Of a DNA stretch of 8,156 nucleotides, positions 1 to 6,150 are shown piece after piece. The position numbers and the translations under genes are program-made. The stretch spans positions 1-8,156 of the forward strand of contig DAOSBJ010000015.1 in NCBI GenBank assembly GCA_035360795.1, in the 5' to 3' direction. The DNA comes from DAOOKJ01 sp035360795 (lineage in GTDB: Bacteria; Patescibacteriota; Minisyncoccia; UBA6257). The stretch's first letter is position 1, and every line of letters begins with the position of its first letter. The notes beneath the pieces are model-generated. The model ran no database searches. It had not been told where the DNA came from and worked only from the letters and a program-made list of their open reading frames with translations.

Positions 1-1099
1 AAGCAAAAATCGCCAAATAGGAAGAAAAACCAAAAATACCGGTGGTTGCCAAAACCTCCATTGGTTTGTTATGAGCCCGGTCAAAAAAGAAGTCGCTTGG
101 CAAATATTTTATGACATTGGGGTTAAAATACTTAATATAAGCAGGCTGGTAATTTTCCGGACCCCAGCCAAACCAAGGTTTTTCCAAAAAAGCCTTAAAA
201 GCAGTTTGAGCAGAATAAAGCCGAGAAACAGCAGTCGGATCTTTTAAGGAAATTGAAGTTAATCTTTCTAAAGCAAAATTGTTTTTGACAAAACTGGTGT
301 TTCTGAAAGAAAATACCAAAAGCAAAAAAATCAGGCCAAAAGCAAACAAACTAATAAATAACTTTTTTAACTTTAGAATTTCTTTATCTTTCTTAAAAAT
401 AATCGCCAAACCAATTATAAGCATAGCCAAGCCATAACCAATCACCACTCCCCGACAACCTGTCAAAAACATTAACAAGGAGAAAGTTCCAAAAATCAAA
501 AACCACCAATTTAATAATTTTTTATTTAAGCGATATTCTTCAAAATAAAAATATAAAGCGAAAAAAGCGTTAAATAAAGCATAGGCGGCAAAAAACGACG
601 GATTACCGGTAAAACCAGCCAAACGGTTGCTGGTCATTTGAGGATTAATTGGTCCAACGCCAGCGTAGCTTAAAACTGCCACTAAAGAGTAAAATAATCC
701 AATATAAATCTGGGTTTTTAAAAGATTTTCCAATTCTTCGCGAGAAAAAGTTGTCACTAAAATCAAAAAGAACAAAATAAAATGCCAAATGCCGAAAACT
801 CCCTCCATTCTTTCATTGCCGGAAAAAATACTCCAGGAAAAATTTACTCCTAATAAAGCAGAAATAATAAGAATTATTCCGTAAATTAAAATTGCTTTTG
901 CTAAAGTGGACAAATGAATTTTTTCCTTGTTTTTAAAAAGATAAATCACCCAAATGATAAACATTGTCTCAACAATCAGCCTAAAAACCGTGGCTTTGGT
1001 GATAATAAAGGGGAAATAAGTATTGATATTAATGAAAAAAGGAGTCAGCAAAGCGCCAATGGCGAGATAAGAAAGAATTTGTTTGAGAGTTGAAGACAT
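1..1099 (-). CDS. O-antigen ligase/polymerase-like membrane protein (Wzy/WaaL superfamily), 3' end outside window
   Basis: This reading frame starts at the ATG at 1099 (MSSTLKQILSY) and stays open for 366 codons to the window edge, so its C-terminus is missing. The product is strongly hydrophobic, with many predicted membrane helices separated by short charged loops. Near the visible end come the motif GWGPENY (about residues 311-317) and then FDRAHNKPMEVLATTG (about 339-354). In the O-antigen ligase/Wzy_C family this 'G.GPEN ... D.AHN' loop is the conserved periplasmic loop, and members join or polymerise lipid-linked glycans at the outer face of the cytoplasmic membrane. A GGAAA stretch about 6 bases before the ATG is a weak ribosome-binding site. 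CPR homologues often carry TPR repeats after the ligase domain; whether this one does cannot be seen. The superfamily is clear, but ligase versus polymerase and the glycan substrate cannot be told from sequence. Confidence 0.85.
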   Translation of the reverse strand, partial: MSSTLKQILSYLAIGALLTPFFININTYFPFIITKATVFRLIVETMFIIWVIYLFKNKEKIHLSTLAKAILIYGIILIISALLGVNFSWSIFSGNERMEGVFGIWHFILFFLILVTTFSREELENLLKTQIYIGLFYSLVAVLSYAGVGPINPQMTSNRLAGFTGNPSFFAAYALFNAFFALYFYFEEYRLNKKLLNWWFLIFGTFSLLMFLTGCRGVVIGYGLAMLIIGLAIIFKKDKEILKLKKLFISLFAFGLIFLLLVFSFRNTSFVKNNFALERLTSISLKDPTAVSRLYSAQTAFKAFLEKPWFGWGPENYQPAYIKYFNPNVIKYLPSDFFFDRAHNKPMEVLATTGIFGFSSYLAIFA

Positions 1100-1126
1100 A
1101 TTATTTCCAACAAATTTTTAATTTAA

Positions 1127-1178
1127 AATTCAAAATGCAAAAGTCAAAATTTAAATTTTGAATTTTGAATTTTGATTT
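1127..1178. repeat. AT-rich palindrome made of 7-bp repeats
   Basis: The right half (1153-1178) is a run of AATTTTG units with period 7. The left half (1127-1152) is a degenerate run of the complementary unit. Together they form an inverted repeat of about 26 bp with no loop: the centre CAAAATTTAAATTTTG (1145-1160) is a perfect palindrome, and only about three positions outside it mismatch. It fills most of the 83-base gap between the metallopeptidase stop and the ligase start. It could slow or end transcription as a weak A/T hairpin, or it may just be a short-period repeat. A possible TTGACT -35 box (1147-1142) sits inside it, but the -10 match at about 1126-1121 is poor and the spacing is short. 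Confidence 0.6.
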
Positions 1179-1182
1179 GTTT

Positions 1183-2811
1183 TTACATTTCTTGATTCGC
1201 TTGCGCCCTTGTTAGCGGTCCGAAATAGCCTGTGGTAATAATTCCTTTCAATGTTTGGTATCTTTTAACCGCAGCCAGAGTCAAGGGGCCATAATAGCCA
1301 GTCACCAGTTTCTCCGGATAAATATCATCTCCCAAATTCGCCAGAAACTGCTGAAGGCATTTTACTTCTTCTGATTCCATTCCATAATATAAATCTCTTT
1401 CAAAAAGCGAACAATTTGGATTATTTTGATAAGTTTTTGAAGCGGCTATCTGAAACTGTAATTTGGCAAGTTGTCTTTTCAATTCTTCTACCTTTTTCAA
1501 AAGCTCCTCAATAATTTTTTGTTCTGTTTCATTGCTGTCGCTTAAACTTTGGACTTCAAAAGAATAATAGTAAAGTTTATTTTCCGTTACCTTAGAACCT
1601 AAATAGGGAATAAAATAAATACTTTTATTTTCAGTCCCAATTTTTTGAACATATAATTTCCCGATATTTGATAAAGAAAAATCAAAAAAGCCCAAAGTTT
1701 TTTTGCCGCTCGTGTTTTCTATAATATAAGGAATCTTCGTAATTGGGGTTTGTTGAGGAATATCGAATTTCAGTTCCACTGTTGCTTTTCCGCCGTTAAT
1801 TTTCTGCCATTTACCAGTAAAAGGCATTATTGAATCAGTGACACTTAATAAACTTTTTTCCTGCATTGGCAAATAATAGGAATAAGGGGTCACGGAAAAA
1901 TCCTTTAAATTAGGGTCCTTATAGCAGTATTTTGAATTATTTTCGCAATTATTTAAAACATTGGTAATCAGCCAATTTAAATAAACTTCATCAAAACTTA
2001 AACCCTTGCTTTTTAAAGCTTCATCAAAAGAAATTATGGCGTCATTAGATGGATAATTTAAAACTTCTTTAAACAAATCATTTTGAAATTGTTCTCTTAA
2101 ATATAAAGCTAATAAATAAACTTTAGCATAATCTTTATCGGAATTTTTCCAGTCTTTTAAATTAACTTCGGCTGAATATAAAAAATCCTGGGCCTTTTTT
2201 AAGGTAATTTTGCTTGAATCTTGAGTTGAAACCTGACCGGCAAATTCCGAAATTAATTCATAAAACCAAATATCCGAGTTTGGCTTTTGCTTTAAAGTAA
2301 TTAAATGTGCAAACTCATGAGCAAGTTCATAAGTTAAAAAATTTAAATCCCTTTTTAAAATCAAATTAGCATTTAGATAAATAATCTGGCCTTCATTTGA
2401 CTCTTTGGCAACACTTTTTGGATAATTATCGCTCACTCTAACATAGCCGCCATAACTTTCTTTTAAAGGTTCAATGACTATCACTAATCTTTGGTCATTA
2501 TCAATTCCTGGTTTGTCTTCAGAGCCTAAAATTTTAGTCAGGTTCGGGTAAATTTTATTTTCAAATTCGGTTGCCAGAGAATACAGAACAGAGGCAAACT
2601 GATTTTTTTCCTGCAAATTGTTATACCAGTTTTTGTCAGCGTAAAAATAAAGTTGATTAGTAGTTTTAATCAGTTGAGTTTCAATTTGAGTTCTAGAAGA
2701 AGCGTCATAATTAAAATCAACAAAAAAAGTTTGGCTTAGGGACCAAGCCAAAGATAAACCCGGCGCAACTATTAAAATTGAAATTAAAATAAAGAAAGAC
2801 TTCTTATTCAT
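1183..2811 (-). CDS. Secreted HExxH metallopeptidase (M30-like) with C-terminal coiled coil and peptidoglycan-binding module
   Basis: The ATG at 2811 gives 542 residues beginning with a signal peptide (MNKKSFF, a hydrophobic core, then LSLAWS). The frame is open back to a TTG at 2847, but those codons lie in promoter and terminator DNA. Numbering from 2811, the zinc motif HEFAH is at residues 165-169. YELISEFAG follows, with Glu185 and Glu189 as candidates for the third zinc ligand. This 'HEFxHlI ... E..sE.a' layout resembles peptidase family M30 (hyicolysin) and related gluzincins. A middle region of about 200 residues looks like beta-rich extracellular sequence. A coiled coil (about 430-457, IIEELLKKVEELKRQLAKLQ) leads to a peptidoglycan-binding module (about 465-540) with two YxGPLT repeats. 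I infer a secreted protease held on the wall; its substrate is unknown. The M30 assignment is by motif only, so another zincin family is possible. Confidence 0.8.
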   Translation of the reverse strand: MNKKSFFILISILIVAPGLSLAWSLSQTFFVDFNYDASSRTQIETQLIKTTNQLYFYADKNWYNNLQEKNQFASVLYSLATEFENKIYPNLTKILGSEDKPGIDNDQRLVIVIEPLKESYGGYVRVSDNYPKSVAKESNEGQIIYLNANLILKRDLNFLTYELAHEFAHLITLKQKPNSDIWFYELISEFAGQVSTQDSSKITLKKAQDFLYSAEVNLKDWKNSDKDYAKVYLLALYLREQFQNDLFKEVLNYPSNDAIISFDEALKSKGLSFDEVYLNWLITNVLNNCENNSKYCYKDPNLKDFSVTPYSYYLPMQEKSLLSVTDSIMPFTGKWQKINGGKATVELKFDIPQQTPITKIPYIIENTSGKKTLGFFDFSLSNIGKLYVQKIGTENKSIYFIPYLGSKVTENKLYYYSFEVQSLSDSNETEQKIIEELLKKVEELKRQLAKLQFQIAASKTYQNNPNCSLFERDLYYGMESEEVKCLQQFLANLGDDIYPEKLVTGYYGPLTLAAVKRYQTLKGIITTGYFGPLTRAQANQEM

Positions 2812-2818
2812 TGAAAAT

Positions 2819-2847
2819 ATCATAACACAAAAAAGAAAAAAACTCAA
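2819..2847 (-). promoter_or_regulatory. Extended -10 promoter for the metallopeptidase gene, probably leaderless
   Basis: On the minus strand a -35 box TTGAGT (2847-2842) is followed by exactly 17 bases and a -10 box TATGAT (2824-2819). TG at 2827-2826 gives an extended -10. The expected start of transcription is about 2812-2811, which is the A of the ATG at 2811. This supports that ATG as the start and a leaderless mRNA. The other ATG, at 2823, lies inside the -10 box itself. Confidence 0.65.
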
Positions 2848-2897
2848 AACCCCCTTCTTTTACAAAAAAGAAGGAGTAATAAAAAACCCCCTTCTTT
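2846..2897. repeat. 15-bp direct repeat within the twin terminators
   Basis: The sequence aaaacccccttcttt occurs at 2846-2860 and again at 2883-2897. The two hairpins probably arose by duplication of one C-rich arm. Confidence 0.6.
2850..2874 (-). terminator. Second hairpin of a tandem terminator
   Basis: CCTTCTTTT (2853-2861) pairs perfectly with AAAAGAAGG (2866-2874) around a 4-base loop. On the minus strand the stem is followed by GGG and a short T run. It lies downstream of the stronger terminator at 2881-2913 and looks like a back-up, placed just before the next promoter. Confidence 0.45.
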
Positions 2898-2913
2898 CAA
2901 AGAAAGGAGGGGG
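2881..2913 (-). terminator. Rho-independent terminator of the surface-protein gene
   Basis: On the minus strand the arm CCCCCTCCTTTC (2913-2902) pairs with GAAAGAAGGGGG (2898-2887) around a 3-base loop, with one A-C mismatch in a 12-bp stem. Six T residues follow directly (2886-2881). It begins 18 bases after the stop codon of the surface-protein gene, which is the classic layout. Confidence 0.85.
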
Positions 2914-2931
2914 CGAACCTGCAAGGAAAGG

Positions 2932-4806
2932 TTACTCATTAGACAAGTAAATCTTGGGTGTCTTTAGGGCTTCAACAAAACTTAAACTATTAGTCCAAGT
3001 ATGTTCTGTCGGATTTTCTGGACTTTTACCCCACTTGAAGGAGTTGACATAACCTCCTACTATCCCGGCAACGGTTGTATTTGCACTCTTATTGTTAAGA
3101 TGAAGGGTAATATCAATTGTTGCTTCAGTATTCTGGGCTATCTTATATACATCACTACCAAAAGTCTCATACCCGCTCACAGTAAAATCATAAGTAGTGG
3201 TAGCAGATTTTGTACTGGTTGCCGTAATACTAGAAGTGGCACTAAAGTAGACTGGACCACCTAAGGCTTTAACCTTAAAGATAATGTGTCCAGTTGCCTG
3301 ATCTGTTTTATCTGCATCTAGCGACAAACTTGAACTGCCAAAAGTAATCTGAGGAGCAACTGTATAGAAGTAAACAAGTTTGCTAGTCAATCCACCGCTT
3401 ATACTAGTGACAGTATTATACAAACTATCTTCAGCCACTATATTTGTAGAATTAGCAGCCAAGGTAACTTTAGTATAATCATGTTCTGTAGCAAGACCAG
3501 TTCCTACTTTCGCAACATCGGCTTTAATAGTTAATGTTTTAGTCGTGTCTTTAGCAATATGAATATCTAAATTAGTAAAATCAACTGTTGATGAAGAAGT
3601 AACTTCAATGGTTGGATTATCGCTAGCCAACATACCATTTTCATCCCAAAGTTTAAGCGCAGGAAAGACAGTCTGAAGAGGATTAGCGACACCTGCTCCA
3701 TCTAATTTGACATTCTTAATCGCTGTAACTCGAACATCATTATATTTAGCCCTCAAGTCAAAAGTGGCTAAAGTAACGTCTTCAGTTGTCTCAGAATCGC
3801 TAATAATCTCTATTTTATCAGCATTAGCAGCACTGTTAATACTTAGTTCTAAAGCTCCTGTAGTAGCAGCCGCAGTAGTAAATGATCTGCTGCTCTCTTC
3901 AGTAGGAGCATAAACATTTAAGCCGACGGTATCAACACCTCTAATAGCGTTGGGAAGTAATTTAAGAGTTACGCTTCCTGCGGATTGAGGCGAAGTAGGA
4001 ACATCTACCTTAAAAGTAAATGTTTTAGTTTCGCCTTTGGCAATTCTGTCATTTAAACCAGTGATATGAAGATTATAACTAGAACCAACAGTCACTTCTT
4101 CAAAAGCCGAAGAAACAGCGTCAATGGCTCTCAGCATTGTAGCGCCATCATACAAACTGACTTTGCTGATAAAAAGCCATGGCCTTACATTGAAATTCAG
4201 CCTAATGGTCTGAAGAGTAATGTCTGAATTATTGGCTTTTAAAGTAAAGGACATTACTGCTTTGTCTACCTCACCTTTTTTAACACTAGTACCGTTAGCC
4301 GGACTTGCTAATAAAGTATAAGTGAAGTAACCCTCGCTTGGAGCAACTACAGTTGTAGTGGTAGTTGATTCAGGAGCAACGGTTGTTGGCGGAGTGGGAG
4401 GAATACAATATTTCTCATTTAAGGCCTTTCTGGTTAATGGACCAACATAACCAGTAGTAGGAATTCCATTGGCTGCCTGGAACTTTTTGACTGCTGCCAA
4501 GGTTAAGGGACCAAAATAAGTGGTTTCCTGACCTGGAGAGCCGGCGCCGCTAACTGCTACTCTGGTATTCGGGTCTTTGTTTAAAACAATCTGGAGATTT
4601 TTGACATCTGGAGAAGTCATTTTATACTCCAAATCGCTGTTAAAACAATACATCTCAGAAGACGGTGCTTGAGTGCCTTGAAGTTGGGCCAACAACAACT
4701 GAAGTTTTTGAATCTCAGCTTGCAGTTCTTCAACCGTGACTGCTTTAGTTGTAAAAGAAAATGCAAAGGCAAAAACTAAAGCAAGAGCAAGAATTTTTTT
4801 AGACAT
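2932..4806 (-). CDS. Large secreted surface protein: coiled coil, peptidoglycan-binding module, Thr-rich linker, tandem beta domains
   Basis: The ATG at 4806 gives 624 residues, starting with a typical signal peptide (MSKKILALALVFAFAFSF, cleavage near AVT, about residue 23). A short coiled coil follows (VEELQAEIQKLQLLLAQLQ, 25-43). The wall-binding module (about 54-134) has two YxGPLT repeats and a cysteine at each end (Cys54, Cys134). A Pro/Thr linker (135-156) leads to about 465 residues of beta-rich sequence. That part appears to hold three diverged copies of one unit, starting near 181, 343 and 504. The first two contain the shared signature IAKxxTKTxTxKxDV (about 255-269 and 417-431). 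I see no transmembrane helix, sorting signal or catalytic motif. An S-layer-like, pilus-associated or adhesion role is inferred from architecture only. The AT-rich leader has no Shine-Dalgarno sequence; GATAAT (4843-4838) is a possible -10 box, but no good -35 accompanies it. Confidence 0.85.
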   Translation of the reverse strand: MSKKILALALVFAFAFSFTTKAVTVEELQAEIQKLQLLLAQLQGTQAPSSEMYCFNSDLEYKMTSPDVKNLQIVLNKDPNTRVAVSGAGSPGQETTYFGPLTLAAVKKFQAANGIPTTGYVGPLTRKALNEKYCIPPTPPTTVAPESTTTTTVVAPSEGYFTYTLLASPANGTSVKKGEVDKAVMSFTLKANNSDITLQTIRLNFNVRPWLFISKVSLYDGATMLRAIDAVSSAFEEVTVGSSYNLHITGLNDRIAKGETKTFTFKVDVPTSPQSAGSVTLKLLPNAIRGVDTVGLNVYAPTEESSRSFTTAAATTGALELSINSAANADKIEIISDSETTEDVTLATFDLRAKYNDVRVTAIKNVKLDGAGVANPLQTVFPALKLWDENGMLASDNPTIEVTSSSTVDFTNLDIHIAKDTTKTLTIKADVAKVGTGLATEHDYTKVTLAANSTNIVAEDSLYNTVTSISGGLTSKLVYFYTVAPQITFGSSSLSLDADKTDQATGHIIFKVKALGGPVYFSATSSITATSTKSATTTYDFTVSGYETFGSDVYKIAQNTEATIDITLHLNNKSANTTVAGIVGGYVNSFKWGKSPENPTEHTWTNSLSFVEALKTPKIYLSNE

Positions 4807-4850
4807 TTTATTAATTTATTAATTTTAATTTGAAGCTATTATCGACCGCC

Positions 4851-4892
4851 TAAAAGTTAGTGAAGGACGTCCAATACGTCCACCAACTTTTA
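4851..4892 (-). terminator. Hairpin terminator after the DUF5667-like gene
   Basis: An inverted repeat pairs 4851-4870 with 4876-4892 around a 5-base loop. It has an 8-bp outer stem (TAAAAGTT/AACTTTTA), one mismatch, then 3 bp, a 3-base bulge and 5 bp (GACGT/ACGTC). On the minus strand the outer arm ends in CTTTTA, a short T run. It lies 36 bases after the stop at 4928 and upstream of the surface-protein start, so it probably separates the two transcription units. A smaller ATCCG/CGGAT hairpin (4909-4926) sits directly after the stop codon. Confidence 0.55.
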
Positions 4893-4927
4893 CTTGGCAA
4901 TAGCCATTATCCGCTTTTTAACGGATT

Positions 4928-5818
4928 TTAATCCTGATTCTCTGGAATTGAAGTCTCGACCTTTACTTCCAGAGATTGGATTTTCAAAATGTTTTCAATA
5001 CTTTCTATCTTTTCAATCGCTTCTAAACAATTTCCGGCTTTTAAAAACTTTGTCGCTTCTAATACCAAAGATTTCATTTTAATAATATCTTCTGGCATAA
5101 AACCGGAAATATTTTCAGGATTTCCAAAATATTCTTGGATTTTTTGGACTTTTTCTTTTAGATAATCCGGACAATTGTTAACAAGTTCTTCGGTTTCAGT
5201 TATTAAAGCAAAAACTTTATTTTGCGAATCATCAATTGAATTATTTAAATCGTTTTTGACTTTTTCACTCAAATTAGTTTTCTTTATTAAATTTTTTAAT
5301 TCATCATTCTGCTGTTTAACTTTTTGAGAAACATCTAAAACCACTTTTTTCTTTTCAAGTTTTGAAATTTCTTGAGGAACAGAATTAATTTCCTCTTCGA
5401 GTTTATTAACCAAAGCAATCGTCTCTTTTGTTTCTATTTTTACTTTTGACAAATCATTAAGCCTTTCTTTGTTGACTTCCATTTTAACAATCGGTTTTTC
5501 TTTTGAAGGCGCAATCGCCACCTTCATATCTTGAGTGAAAAGTTTTACTCTATAAAGAGGGCTACTAGGTAAAGAATTCTGGGCAAAAGCCACTAAACTT
5601 GCTAAAACAAAAAACACTCCAAAAGTCGCAAACGCAATTCTAAATTTTGGATTTAAAAAGGAATAACTAACGGTTTTGACTTTAGAAGGAATAAAAACTT
5701 TGGATTCTTCTGGCTGGGCTTTGGAATTAATCCTTTCAAATAAAAAATCAACCCACTTTTTGGTGGGCTGAATTTTTTTGAATCCCTGAATCTTTTCAAT
5801 TAATTCTGTCTCTAACAT
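4928..5818 (-). CDS. Single-pass membrane protein with DUF5667-like extracellular region; candidate anti-sigma partner
   Basis: From the ATG at 5818 (MLETELIEKIQGF) this is 296 residues: a cytoplasmic N-terminus of about 60, one membrane helix (about 60-79, IAFATFGVFFVLASLVAFA), then an outside region. The sequence after the helix, NSLPSSPLYRVKLFTQDMKVAIA (about 81-103), matches the 'LPG.PLY.lK...e...la' hallmark of DUF5667. Long charged helices follow, probably a coiled-coil bundle. In actinobacteria, DUF5667-type proteins act as anti-sigma factors for ECF sigmas (RsbN type). Here an ECF sigma gene lies upstream on the same strand with only the four-helix-bundle gene between. I infer that the N-terminus may bind the sigma factor, although no classic zinc anti-sigma motif (HxxxCxxC) is present. 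A GTG at 5848 would add ten residues, but those codons form one arm and part of the loop of a long hairpin. Confidence 0.7.
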   Translation of the reverse strand: MLETELIEKIQGFKKIQPTKKWVDFLFERINSKAQPEESKVFIPSKVKTVSYSFLNPKFRIAFATFGVFFVLASLVAFAQNSLPSSPLYRVKLFTQDMKVAIAPSKEKPIVKMEVNKERLNDLSKVKIETKETIALVNKLEEEINSVPQEISKLEKKKVVLDVSQKVKQQNDELKNLIKKTNLSEKVKNDLNNSIDDSQNKVFALITETEELVNNCPDYLKEKVQKIQEYFGNPENISGFMPEDIIKMKSLVLEATKFLKAGNCLEAIEKIESIENILKIQSLEVKVETSIPENQD

Positions 5819-5889
5819 ATTTTCCAAAAGTCCGACCCTCAACCCCACCGTTTCTTGTGTAATGAGGGTCGGACTTTTAAAAAATATGT
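5815..5889 (-). promoter_or_regulatory. 27-bp hairpin covering the start codon of the DUF5667-like gene
   Basis: Bases 5815-5841 are complementary to 5863-5889 across a 21-base loop (5842-5862). The inner 16 bp are perfect (AAAAGTCCGACCCTCA and its complement). The outer part is also paired except at two positions, which become G-U pairs in minus-strand RNA but A-C mismatches in plus-strand RNA. The ATG at 5818-5816 lies inside the stem, so folded RNA would hide it, while the alternative GTG (5848-5846) lies in the loop. It could control translation, act as a terminator or attenuator, or be an inserted palindromic repeat. Confidence 0.65.
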
Positions 5890-6128
5890 CGATCTTGCTT
5901 CTACTACTAAAGACGAATGACTTAGACTTTTATTACACTACCATTGGCTAGCTAAGAACCCCGATTTGTTCAGCCGGCTCAAATTTCGAAGAAATTCAAA
6001 CGGGTAAGAAATTTGAACGGCTGAATCAAATTTTAATATCAAACTTTCTCACTCCATTACTTTCTTGAAGGTCATTAAAAAATGTATCATAAAAGTTTAA
6101 AGGTTTAAAAGTTTAAAGGTTTAAAAGT
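5819..6128. other. 310-base gene-free leader between the four-helix-bundle and DUF5667-like genes
   Basis: No credible coding frame, tRNA or rRNA is visible here. The region holds the start-codon hairpin (5815-5889), the structured element (5965-6032) and most of the left repeat array (from 6095). A TATGAT -10-like box on the minus strand (6091-6086) lies at the array's outer edge without a recognisable -35. If used, it would give a leader of about 260 bases spanning both hairpins. I see nothing clear in 5890-5964. Confidence 0.55.
5965..6032. promoter_or_regulatory. Structured intergenic element with competing hairpins
   Basis: An inverted repeat joins 5965-5988 to 6009-6032 in three blocks: ATTTG/CAAAT (5 bp), TTCAGCCG/CGGCTGAA (8 bp) and TCAAATTTC/GAAATTTGA (9 bp), separated by 1-2 base bulges. 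Inside it a second hairpin, AATTTC-GAA-GAAATT (5983-5997), uses part of the same left arm, so the two folds exclude each other. The element also contains an imperfect direct repeat, gaaattcaaacgg (5992-6004) and gaaatttgaacgg (6009-6021). No T run follows on either strand, so it is not an ordinary terminator. Confidence 0.5.
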
Positions 6129-6150
6129 TTAAAGGTTTAAAGGTTTAAAA
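6095..6150. repeat. Left GTTTAAAR array (7 units of 8 bp)
   Basis: There are seven exact, unspaced copies of GTTTAAAR on the plus strand, with the last base alternating between A and G. The array ends at a run of seven G (6151-6157). It overlaps the 3' end of the four-helix-bundle gene and supplies its stop codon. It has the same unit and orientation as the array at 6628-6691. Confidence 0.95.

Noticed and set aside
2812..2847. Longer start (TTG at 2847 or ATG at 2823) for the metallopeptidase
   Set aside because: The TTG falls in the -35 box and the ATG at 2823 falls in the -10 box of a well-spaced promoter; the ATG at 2811 also gives a cleaner signal peptide.
3001..5082. Plus-strand open frames inside the surface-protein and DUF5667-like genes (for example 3001-3264, 3707-3913, 4894-5082)
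   Set aside because: They lie opposite well-supported minus-strand genes, have no recognisable domains and no promoter or ribosome-binding signal.
5819..5848. GTG start at 5848 for the DUF5667-like gene
   Set aside because: The ten extra residues are encoded by a hairpin arm and loop and resemble no conserved N-terminus. It was kept only as an alternative because the ATG itself is in the stem.
5890..6090. tRNA or small structural RNA gene
   Set aside because: A GTTCAAAT stretch resembles a T-loop, but no 5-bp T stem, acceptor stem or anticodon arm can be built around it.
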